64,000 nt of DNA from Lunularia cruciata (taxonomy: Eukaryota; Streptophyta; Marchantiopsida; Lunulariales; Lunulariaceae), in assembly GCA_948567375.1 (NCBI GenBank), contig OX419760.1, forward strand, positions 27,404,001-27,468,000, given 5' to 3'. Within the stretch, counting starts at the first letter, position 1; every line of letters starts with the position of its first letter. The notes beneath the pieces were generated by a model. That model saw only the letters and a list, made by a program, of their open reading frames with translations. It did no database searches and was not told the DNA's origin. The translations under genes were made by a program, and so were the position numbers. Of this stretch, positions 35,340 to 43,395 are shown piece by piece.

Positions 35340-37314
35340 ATGGAGTTCTTTGGAGATTCACGAGATTTATGGGGCCTCCAAAGGCCCTAGGCGTTACTCT
35401 GGTACAGTGGGTACTATTGAGTTAGATGATTTCATCCAGGAGTTCGATAGTTGGTGTGATCTGCAGCAGATACGGAACTCGACTTTGTTCACACCTTTCA
35501 TGGCATGGAAGGGGTTGTTTCAGCACTTGGAGGGTCCACCGATGGACGACTACCATGAGTTCAGGAGAGCTCATTTGGAGGAGATTGAGTTATGGAGACA
35601 GTATTGGTCTCCACATTATGTCTCCATCACTTCAGGTTTGGTGGCCAGGAGTAGGTCGGCTGTACCTACGAGTTCTAGCTCGAGTAGTGTTGGTGGAGCT
35701 AGTGGAGGTGCACTAGCTGGAGATAATGCTACTACGAGTGGAGGTACCACTGCATGAGGTGGTGTGGTACCGGGGTTTAACCCCATGGTTGAGTTCTTCC
35801 TATGTTTGAGGCAGAACTACCAGGGAGTGCGGACTGACAAGCTGAGGAGCTTGCAGGAGTTCCAGCGGAAGGCTGGAGAGAGCCTACGCGAGGCATATAC
35901 TCGCATGAGGCGGCTGATCAGTTTCACTCAGGGAGTTACTGAGGCCCAGGCAGTCCAGTTTTGGTATGGGATACTTGACAGGGAGTTGCGACGTAGAGTT
36001 CGTGATGCTACGTTGTTGCAGGCTACTTCGCCCACTTTGGCAGTAGTCTTTGGTTTGGCTGAGCGTATTGAGCTCAACATGGTGGAGGAGAGAGTGGTGA
36101 CAGCTGGATTTGGTAGAGAGACCTCATCCACGGTTGTGACTTCTTCTAGAGTGCAGCAGAGTGCACCACGCCCAGTTGGTTTTCAAGGACAGGGTGGACA
36201 GCCCAGATCCTATGGAGCGAGTGGAAGGCCTAGTGGAGTTAGACCCTTACCCTCATTTTCGAGTCAGCAGCAGCCAGTGAGTGGTGGTGTTGCTTGTTGG
36301 ACTTGTGGTGGACCTCACCATAGGAGAGAGTGTACTCAGGGCAGCGGACCTGATACCTCTGGTGCATCACAGCCAGCACAGAGGCAGTGTGAGCATTGCC
36401 ATAGATTTGGTCATACTAGTGACCGGTGTTTTGACCTACACCCGGAGTTACGGAGTGGTAAGGCTGCTATGGCAGGTAGTAGAGGAGCTCTAGTTCATGG
36501 AGGACGAGGTGGTAGAGGTGGTGGTAGAGGATCTACACCTAGTAGGGGTGCAGTACCTGCCCTTACTTCTGACACAGCTATGGCTACTCGGATTGAGCAG
36601 TTGGAGCAGAGATTGACTAGTATGGCTATTGCTCATAGGAGATCAGATTCAGGTGCTGAGGCTTCCACCTCATATGCTGGTGATAGAGATGCTTTGGACT
36701 TCATGTGCGGAGCAGCACAGGTGGATGCATCTGCAGCAGTGACTAGGAGTGCAGTACGTGCTCCAGAGCCTAGAAGAGCATCAGTGGAGTTGGACCCACA
36801 GAGAGGAGAGGTTGGGAGACAGGTCAGACTTCCCCAGTCTTTCACGCTATCTGAGGCATTGCAGACGACATCCATGGTTCCTAGACGTCCCAGTGCAGGT
36901 GTGGTAGGTGGTGATGGAGTACCTGCTAGTCAGCCACCTGCTACTACACAGACTGAGTCTAGCATGATGTTGGGGGCGGCTCAGCTGATTATGCGACATC
37001 CTTTATTTTCAGCCAGTGACATGTTTACATTGGGAGTTGACCCAGCCCCAGTGTCCCGGTTGGCTGCCACGTTGTGTGAGAGTAGGGATGGTGCAGTTCC
37101 TACTACTAGAGCAGAGGTGGTTGGTAGTGGAGCTGACTTGGTTGAGGAGCATGGGATCCGTTCAGCGACCAGTGGTTTATGGCAGGCAACAACGGCTAGA
37201 CTGGAGGAGTTGCCAGCTAGACCGGCCTTTGAGAGAGCGCGGTTTACACCTGGTGTTGTCCTATTGGATAACCAGAGGGGGATCTTTCGTTTGGTGGGAC
37301 CTTCAGGGAAGGTC
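35340..37314 (+). pseudogene. Family-M Gag, young copy
   Basis: The continuous frame passes a matrix/capsid-like region ('FLCLRQNYQGVRTDKLRSLQ', 'FQRKAGESLREAYTRMRRL', 'FWYGILDRELRRRV') of the retrotransposon Gag type. Two zinc knuckles follow, CWTCGGPHHRREC near 36,295 and CEHCHRFGHTSDRC near 36,391, then a Gly/Arg-rich tract near 36,500 that would bind RNA. The TGA at 35,755 is a likely CGA change. Compared with the old copy, 173 bp after the ATG (35,340) are deleted, which puts that ATG out of frame. The native start is best seen at 22,765. No intact Gag can be made. Confidence 0.85.
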
Positions 37315-38046
37315 TATACACCACAGAGAGTCTTGTTAGACTCTGGTGCGCAGCCCCTTATGTTGGGGAAGGCTGCAGTTGTTGGTCTGGAGTTACGGAA
37401 GACCGATGTGGAGAGGTGTCCATTTCAGATCCAGACATCTCTTGGTAGTGGTTCAACATAGTACATCACACGTGGAGAGCTTGTTGTCCAGGTTCAGCCT
37501 GGTCATCCGATTGATAGCTCAGTGGTGAGAGCTCAGGCTATTGCGACGATAGCTGAGTCATATGATGTGCTAGTTGGGGGAGCAATGTTATACCCTATGG
37601 GTTTCAGTATTGACTATTGGGAGGAGACAGCCTCTTATAGACCTGGTTGGCAGTCTGGTGAGGGACGGGTATGTCGCCTACCAGTACGCTTTAGTAGTGG
37701 CAGTCTTGGCTCACTACAGTCCGGGACCATGGCAGCATCAGTTTTGGCTTTCAGCGGTGCAGTTACTTGGCCTGGTGACTTGTTGGAGGGGAACGCCCAT
37801 GCAGAGGATACTCCAGTACCAGAGGAGATCACTCGGCTATGGAGTACGAGTGGGATTGTTCCATCCACCTTGGATGTTCCATTGTGGAGTTCAGAGGAGG
37901 CATTGCAGCAGCATGCAGATCAGTTGGTGCAGCAGGCTTGGAGTGGAGCCTTCATACCATCAGGGGATGAGTGTGAGGATGAGCCTCCAGAGGCAATTGC
38001 TTTGACACCTCTGGATACCACACTCATTGCTTGGCAGTATCCAGTA
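37315..38046 (+). pseudogene. Family-M aspartic protease, young copy
   Basis: In the same frame as Gag. 'VLLDSGAQPLMLG' carries the catalytic Asp-Ser-Gly (37,339-37,347), and 'AESYDVLVGGAMLYPMGFS' corresponds to the conserved C-terminal part of gypsy proteases. One TAG at 37,459 replaces CAA/CAG, and the old copy has CAA there. After the protease fold, roughly 130 residues of unassigned acidic sequence lead to the methyltransferase. It would cut the polyprotein into functional parts. Confidence 0.75.
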
Positions 38047-39012
38047 GAGGGGATATGTCTATTAGAGTTGTTTGGTGGGATCAGCACCGGACTAGCTGCG
38101 GTGTTACAGGCGGGTATCTGAGTACAGAGGTACTTGTATGTAGAGAGAGATGAGACTGCTAGGCGAGTCTCTCTACATCATGTGGCACACTTGGCCTATC
38201 GATATCCGGAGTTATTACCAATGTCAGCAGTCAAAGGTTACCAGAAGGCCTTACCAGGAGACATTTCCTTACTGGGGGTGCATGACCTAGAGAGACATGG
38301 GCCTGTTCACTTGGTGATTTCTGGATGGCCATGTCAGGGACATACACGTGCGGGCCGCGGTTTGGGTCTTCAGGATCCTCGTTCTGGTGTGTTTTGGGAG
38401 ATGTTACGGATATTACGACATCTCCAGGTTCATCAGTCTGTTTCTCCAGCTTACCTTTTGGAGAACGTTCCATTGATGGGTGATTCTTGCACTAGAGTGG
38501 TGGCGAGTACACATCAGGTCCATTCTTGGATGGGACCTGCTGTATTGTTAGATGCAGCCAGAGTGGGATCACGGGGTCATCGTCTTCATCTTTGGTGGAC
38601 GAACCTTTTACCCAGAGAGGTTCTACAGCATAGTTATGATGGGATTCAGCGACTAGACCACATTCTTGTTGATGATATCTTGGATGCTGGACGTCAGTCT
38701 CAGACAGTGGTAGTGGCTGATAGGTCACCTATGGCAATGGTGAACCTAGTTGGACAGCCTAGAGCTGCATTTCCCACACTCATGAGTTTCCCAGGCTCTC
38801 ATGCTTTTCGAGAGGGAGGACCTGGACTTGTTTGGGACTCACAGTTACAGTAGTTGGTGGAGCCCAATGCTGATGAGAGAGAGCGGGCGATGGGTTTTCG
38901 CACCGGTATTACCGCTGTTCTAGCAGTGTCAGAGGCATCCAGGCGTCAGGTGTTAGGTCAGGCTATGGACCTGAACTGTTTGACCTAGATTGTGAGCCTT
39001 GGTTTGGCAGAG
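38047..39012 (+). pseudogene. Family-M cytosine-5 DNA methyltransferase domain, young copy
   Basis: About 320 codons in frame with protease and RT. Motifs appear in canonical order: I 'LLELFGGISTGLAAVL' (S-adenosylmethionine binding); II 'YVERDETARR'; IV 'LVISGWPCQGHTRAGRGLGL' with the catalytic Cys codon at 38,332; then 'DPRSGVFWEMLRIL'; VI 'PAYLLENVPLMGD' with Glu-Asn-Val at 38,461; VIII 'GHRLHLWWTNLLP'; and motifs IX-X 'DERERAMGF' and 'VLGQAMDLNCLTWI' (W inferred from the old copy; TAG here). The short ENV/WTN pattern and order resemble DNMT3/DRM-type enzymes. It would methylate cytosine in DNA. Stops at 38,119, 38,851 and 38,986 inactivate this copy. No target-recognition specificity can be read. 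Confidence 0.85.
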
Positions 39013-39444
39013 CAGCGTAGGATGCGCTTGATAGGCATCACCACTCGGATACTTGTGAGCCTTGTGCCTATCGAGATGATTCAGGCACATGCTGGGGGCG
39101 ATGGACCGAGTGGACATGGTATTCTTGGGACACATCCAGTAGCTACTAGGGAGAGTGGTCTACTTGGAGTCCATCCAGGTGAGCGTGGGCTACTTGGATT
39201 ACACCCTTGGTCCACATGGGATGCAGCCAGAGGACGTATGGAGCTTGCAGCCAGAGTGGAGGGAGTTTTTCACACAGAGGTTGGGACCTCTAGTGGTTGG
39301 GAGCATGACACCATTGCTCCCAAGGGCCCAGTGTAACAGCCAGTCAGTACGTCTTCCACTCCTACTACAGTTACAGAGGATACTTGGGAGCCAGATCTTG
39401 GACCCAAGCTTACTGGAGAGGAAAGACGGAGGGTTTGGAGGTTC
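39013..39444 (+). pseudogene. Linker between methyltransferase and RT, young copy
   Basis: About 140 codons in frame with both neighbours, with 'SGLLGVHPGERGLLGLHPWS', an imperfect internal repeat, and one TAA at 39,334. No domain is recognised. It is present in the old copy too, so it belongs to the element. Confidence 0.6.
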
Positions 39445-40200
39445 TTGAGGAGTCACACGAGTTGTTTTGCCTTCAGTATGAAGGATTTGGGTGCTCTGAA
39501 GGGACATGGTATACGGATTGAGCTGACTAGCGACACACCTGTTTTCCGACGTCCTTATCGATATAGTGAGATGGAGAGGACATTGATTCAGAGCCGGAGT
39601 AGTGACCTTTTTGAGGCTGGTTTGGTGGAGATTTCACATGGAGAGTATGCATCAGCGACAGTGATGCCAGCCAAGAAGGATATGCATGGCAACTATACAG
39701 ATAGGCGGATGTGTGGAGACTACCGTCCTATCAACCGACAGACCAGGGCTGATCGGTATGCCATGCCTACATCGGAGGAGATTTTTGATGCGATTGGGCA
39801 TGCAAAGGTCTTCAGTACTTTGGATCTTCGAGCGGGATATCATCAGTTGCCGATCAGGGAGGAGGATAAGTCCAAGACAGCATTTTGGGCTATTGATCCT
39901 CACGGCAAGGATGTGTTATATCAGTGGAGATTCTTACCATTTGGGTTGAAGAATGCTCCTGCTGAGTTCCAGAGGGTCATGGATAGGATCCTAGCTGGAC
40001 TGGATTTTGCTCGGTGCTATATTGATGACATTTTGGTGTATAGCACTACTGTGGAGGAGCATGAGAGACAGTTGTTGGAGGTGTTTGAGAGGTTGAGATC
40101 TCATGGACTCAAATTACATCCTGGGAAGTGTAGGTTCTTCCATGAGCAGGTTGAGTATTTAGGTCACACTATCTACCCCGGAGGACTTGGTGTTTAGCAG
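39445..40200 (+). pseudogene. Family-M reverse transcriptase, young copy
   Basis: Clear Ty3/gypsy RT. 'RRPYRYSEMERTLIQSRSSD' leads in. 'ASATVMPAKKDMHGNYTDRR' and 'MCGDYRPINRQT' are the fingers, 'KVFSTLDLRAGYHQLPI' carries the first catalytic Asp, 'QWRFLPFGLKNAPAEFQRVM' is motif B, and 'CYIDDILVYS' (40,015-40,044) holds the paired Asp residues. 'LHPGKCRFFHEQVEYLGHTI' is the thumb entry. All catalytic residues are intact over about 250 codons without a stop; a TAG at 40,195 follows. Confidence 0.92.
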
Positions 40201-41190
40201 ACCAAGGTGGAGGCTATTGCACGTATTCCTCGGCCTACGGATGTGAGCAGAGTGCGAGCATTCCTTGGGTTGGCGAACTTCTATCGCCGCTATGTTAGAG
40301 GATTTAGTGCCATTGCCAAGGCCTTGACGAAGCTGACCAAGCTTACACAGGAGTGGTGTTGGGGAGATGAGCAGGAGAGAGCTTTTGTAGAGCTCAAGGA
40401 GAGGTTGACATCTGCTCCTATTTTGAGGAGACCGATCAGAGGACGACCATTTCAGGTTCACACTGATTGGAGTATGTTGGGGCTTGGAGCGGTGCTCACC
40501 CAGCATGATGATGAGGAGAAGGAGTTTGTGGTGGCCTATGCTAGTCGCTCCAACAATTCAGCGGAGGCGAAGTATAGTTCATATGAGGGAGAGTGCTTGG
40601 CAGCAGTTTGGGCAGTAGCACATTTCCGATGTTACCTATTTGGTAACCCCTTCACTCTCATCACTGATCATCAGCCGCTGAAGTGGTTGATGGAGTCCGA
40701 CAAGCTTTCAGGGAAGCTTGCACGATGGGCTTTGATTTTATAGGAGTATGATTTCACGGTTGTTCACAGACCTGGAGTGGTGAACCGTGATGCAGATGGG
40801 TTGAGTAGAAACCCATGTCCCAGCCAGCAGGATCAGACCGGAGCACGTTGGCATGGTGAGACAGATGAGGAGATGGTGCCAGGTTGGCATACATCGGCCT
40901 TTCTGTGTATATTTGCAGAGACTTTGGTGGTATCTCTCTCAGCGCATACAGGAGGAGTTATTGAGGTCACAGATCCAGAGAGTGAAGATATTGGTACAGT
41001 TCAGCAAGACATTCATGATGATGTCTTAGTGATGGACTATCTTCGCACTGGTGTTGTGGGTGGCACAGTTGGGGCCAAGGAGAGAGACCGTGTTCTTCAG
41101 TGAGCCAGACGGTTCAGATTGGAGGGTAGACACCTTTTGCGTGTATGGGAAGATGGTAGAGTGCGAGTAGTACCACTTCCATCATAGAGA
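40201..41190 (+). pseudogene. Family-M RNase H and connection, young copy
   Basis: 'RVRAFLGLANFYRRYVRGFS' joins RT to RNase H. 'FQVHTDWSMLGLGAVLTQHD' supplies the first acidic residue, 'SSYEGECLAAVWAVAHF' the Glu and 'LITDHQPLKWL' the next Asp. 'HRPGVVNRDADGLSRNPCP' closes the domain. Stops TAG at 40,741, TGA at 41,101 and TAG at 41,185 interrupt; the old copy has CAA at the second and CAG at the third. RNase H removes the RNA template during cDNA synthesis. Confidence 0.88.
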
Positions 41191-42300
41191 CCACAGTTGG
41201 TCCGTCATGCTCATGAGGAGCTAGGACATTTTGGAGTAAAGTGTACATATAGCTTACTCCAGAGTCATTATTGGTGGCGCGGTATGCAGACCGAGGTACA
41301 GCAGTTTGTTGCCAGATGTGTGGTTTGTGACCGAGTTAGAGCATCATTCAATGCTCCTACGCCACAGTTACACCCATTACCTATCATGGGATTGGGTTAC
41401 CGTTGGAGTTTGGACTTCGCCGGACCTTTACCGCTGACTATGAGACATCATCGGTATGTTTTGGTGATGGTGGAGCACTTCTCCAAGTGGATTGAGTTGG
41501 TGGCACTTCCTGACAAGTCTAGTGAAGGGACAGCTTACTCGTTCCTGGATCGAGTTCTTAGTCATTTTGGTGCACCAGCTGAGGTTTTGACTGATCAGGG
41601 TACAGAGTTCTTGGGAGAGTTTCAGGTCTTGTGTGACAAGGCTTTGATTGATCATTGTACTACATCCCGAGATCACCCTAAGGCAGATGGCGTAGCAGAG
41701 AGAGTGGTTCAGACGGTGAAGAGAGGATTGCGAAAGTATGGTTTGCAGAGAGGCCACTTGGGAGATTGGGATCTCCAGTTACCTTGGTTGGCCATGGGCT
41801 ATCGGTTCAGCCGGCAAGCCTCCTTAGCATCCTTCTCTCCATACTTTCTACTCTATGGACGAGATCCAAATTTACTTGCAGCCATTCGTCGAGATGCTAC
41901 TGTAGTTTTGGACTTGGATGACCCCGATGTATGGATGAGCGCATGTTCTCAGCGGGCAGAGATCTTTCGGAGAGTGATGCCGATGGCCTTTGAGAACTTG
42001 GCGATTGCTCAGCATAGAGATACTTTACGCTATGCTACCATTCGAGGAGGAGGTTATAGACCCTCGATCCGTCGATTTCATCCAGGCAACTATGTATATC
42101 TACAGCAGACAGCACTGACGACACTTGATGTTTCTACAGGCTGCACTATCTTGAGAGTGCGCGAGGTTTTGCCATCTGGAGTCCTTGTGTTAGAAGGACG
42201 TGATGGTGTTGTTTGGAAGGATCATGTGCGCAAGTGTGCGCCATGCCACCTTCCAAACATTGATGGTACTATGGACCCAAGCTTGGCACTTGTACGTGCA
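41191..42300 (+). pseudogene. Family-M DDE integrase, young copy
   Basis: Open without a stop from 41,188 to the end. The HHCC zinc site is 'HAHEELGHFG' plus 'CVVCDR'. The core has Asp in 'WSLDFAGPLPL', Asp in 'VLTDQGTEFLGEF' and Glu in 'ADGVAERVVQTV', with 34 residues between the last two. A GPY/F-like module reads 'TGCTILRVREVLPSGVLVLE' and 'WKDHVRKCAPCHLPNID'. The DDE core, together with the target duplication, shows cut-and-join integration and argues against a tyrosine recombinase despite the DIRS-like termini. There is no chromodomain; a PHD finger takes its place. Confidence 0.92.
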
Positions 42301-42450
42301 GGCTTGAGGTGTATGTTATGTGGCTCTTCTGGTGGAGCTGCTACTATGTTAGTGTGTGATAGCTGTTCGAGAGGATGGCATATGGCATGTATGACTCCTC
42401 CCCTCACGGTGGTTCCTCAGGGACAGTGGTTATGTCCTAGATGTACTTGA
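42301..42450 (+). pseudogene. Family-M C-terminal PHD finger, young copy
   Basis: The polyprotein ends in a complete C4HC3 finger: 'CMLCGSSGG', 'MLVCDSCSRGWHMACM' and 'QGQWLCPRCT' then TGA. The spacing C-x2-C, C-x2-C-x4-H-x2-C, W-x-C-x2-C is canonical, with the Trp two residues before the last Cys pair. PHD fingers read histone tails, commonly unmodified or methylated H3K4. In this position it is likely to guide integration, as chromodomains do in chromoviruses. The finger itself is intact; it is called pseudogene only because upstream stops block its translation. Confidence 0.88.
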
Positions 42451-42607
42451 CCTGTAGCTAGTTCATTCTTTATATGGTATAGATTGCAGACAGGCGACTA
42501 ACGATGGGGCTCCATAGCACCCGGCCTCCTGATCTTTGCCCATCAGAGGGTATACCATATACTTAGAGTAGATGGCTATCTGGAGTTAGAGGGACCTAAC
42601 CGCCAGC

Positions 42608-42619
42608 TAGGGGGGCGAT
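42608..42619 (+). other. Purine tract before B1 (plus-strand primer site)
   Basis: 'taggggggcgat' directly precedes TGTGGCAC, the start of B1. A purine-rich run here is where plus-strand DNA synthesis normally starts in LTR elements. It suggests that the cDNA's own repeat unit would be B followed by A. Confidence 0.6.
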
Positions 42620-42724
42620 TGTGGCACTTTAGAGTCTATGTATGACTTATGTGTGAGTTGTGCTTTTATAGTGTATGATGTTGACAGCGATGTATGTTGT
42701 GTAGCGATGTATATACGCACGACA
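42618..42724 (+). repeat. Terminal repeat B1 of the young family-M copy
   Basis: 107 bp from 'attgtggcactttagag' to 'tacgcacgaca'. It is almost identical to B2 at 43,175-43,281 (one clear difference, 'tata' versus 'taga'). It is absent from the left end of the element. Confidence 0.92.
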
Positions 42725-42730
42725 GCTGTC
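42721..42730. other. Perfect palindrome GACAGCTGTC at the B1/A2 junction
   Basis: The last four bases of B (GACA) and first four of A (TGTC) are reverse complements and are separated here by GC. They are the outer ends of the inserted element, so this site looks like a joined-ends (circle) junction fixed inside the element. In the old copy it is eroded. Confidence 0.75.
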
Positions 42731-43174
42731 ACGCCATTTGTAGTTCCGCATCTAGATGCTCGGACACTGGAGTTCCAGTGATGGTAGTTAGAGTTATTCT
42801 AGCAGTTTCTCAGGGACTACTTTCCGACGGTTAGATTTCATGTTCGGGGTACTAACTTCACGGTGGGGCCCACCGTCACTTTGCACCGTTTGCACCGTCG
42901 AGTGTGCCGTCAGCGGGACCGTTAGGGTTTTAGGGCTAGCTCGAGTCCAGGGGGTATAGTTTTGAAGTGAGCTCCAGAGAGCTCACTTCTCTGATGTTGA
43001 GCCTTCGAGTTCCTGGCTATGGTGGACAGAGGCCGGCGAGCGTCACCTGGATTCTCTATGCTTGAGTGGGTGTGGCTTGACTGTAATCAGTGCCCAGTTG
43101 TTGGCAGTTTATAGAGTGACAGATCAAGTACTGATCTGAGTTGAGTTGAGTTGAAAGTGTTAAGCAATCTGATT
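42727..43174 (+). repeat. Terminal repeat A2 of the young family-M copy
   Basis: About 448 bp matching A1. It lies between B1 and B2, not at the end of the element. Confidence 0.92.
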
Positions 43175-43281
43175 ATTGTGGCACTTTAGAGTCTATGTAT
43201 GACTTATGTGTGAGTTGTGCTTTTAGAGTGTATGATGTTGACAGCGATGTATGTTGTGTAGCGATGTATATACGCACGACA
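43175..43281 (+). repeat. Terminal repeat B2 of the young family-M copy
   Basis: Second copy of B, directly after A2. It ends in CGACA at the 3' boundary, followed by TTGG. The junction CTGATTA/TTGTGGCAC resembles two LTR ends joined with loss of a few bases. Confidence 0.92.
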
Positions 43282-43395
43282 TTGGCAATTAAACTTAAGG
43301 AGCAAACAAATAGAAAGTTCACCCAATCTACCAAGTCACTCCTCCTAGAAATTGTAGAATATAAGGAGCGGATCAACCTCCTTAAAAAATTTTAA
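43282..43395 (+). pseudogene. Decayed coiled-coil reading frame, 3' piece
   Basis: Continues the frame broken at 14,655 and 33,522: 'LAIKLKEQTNRKFTQSTKSL' then 'EIVEYKERINLLKKF' and a TAA. Lys/Glu/Leu heptads continue the coiled coil. It marks the downstream end of the disrupted unit. Confidence 0.65.

Larger units (their letters stand above)
33523..43281 (+). mobile_element. Young family-M Ty3/gypsy element encoding a DNA methyltransferase and PHD finger
   Basis: 9,759 bp. Order: repeat A1 (33,523-33,971), leader, one polyprotein frame (about 35,340-42,450), purine tract, then repeats B1 (42,618-42,724), A2 (42,727-43,174) and B2 (43,175-43,281). A 4-bp TTGG duplication flanks it. The polyprotein order is Gag, protease, cytosine-5 methyltransferase, RT, RNase H, integrase, PHD. 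The element class is Ty3/gypsy by domain order (RT-RH-IN) and motifs. It is not autonomous now: about ten premature stops and a 5' gag deletion. A1 and A2 are nearly identical, so insertion was fairly recent. Confidence 0.9.

Noticed and set aside
38134-38853. Methyltransferase segment as a separate host gene into which the element inserted
   Set aside because: It is in frame with the protease upstream and RT downstream, and occurs at the same place in the independent older copy.
33523-43281. Classifying family M as a DIRS/Ngaro element because of its split repeats
   Set aside because: The polyprotein has an HHCC/DDE integrase and aspartic protease, both copies have 4-bp target duplications, and no tyrosine recombinase motif was found.
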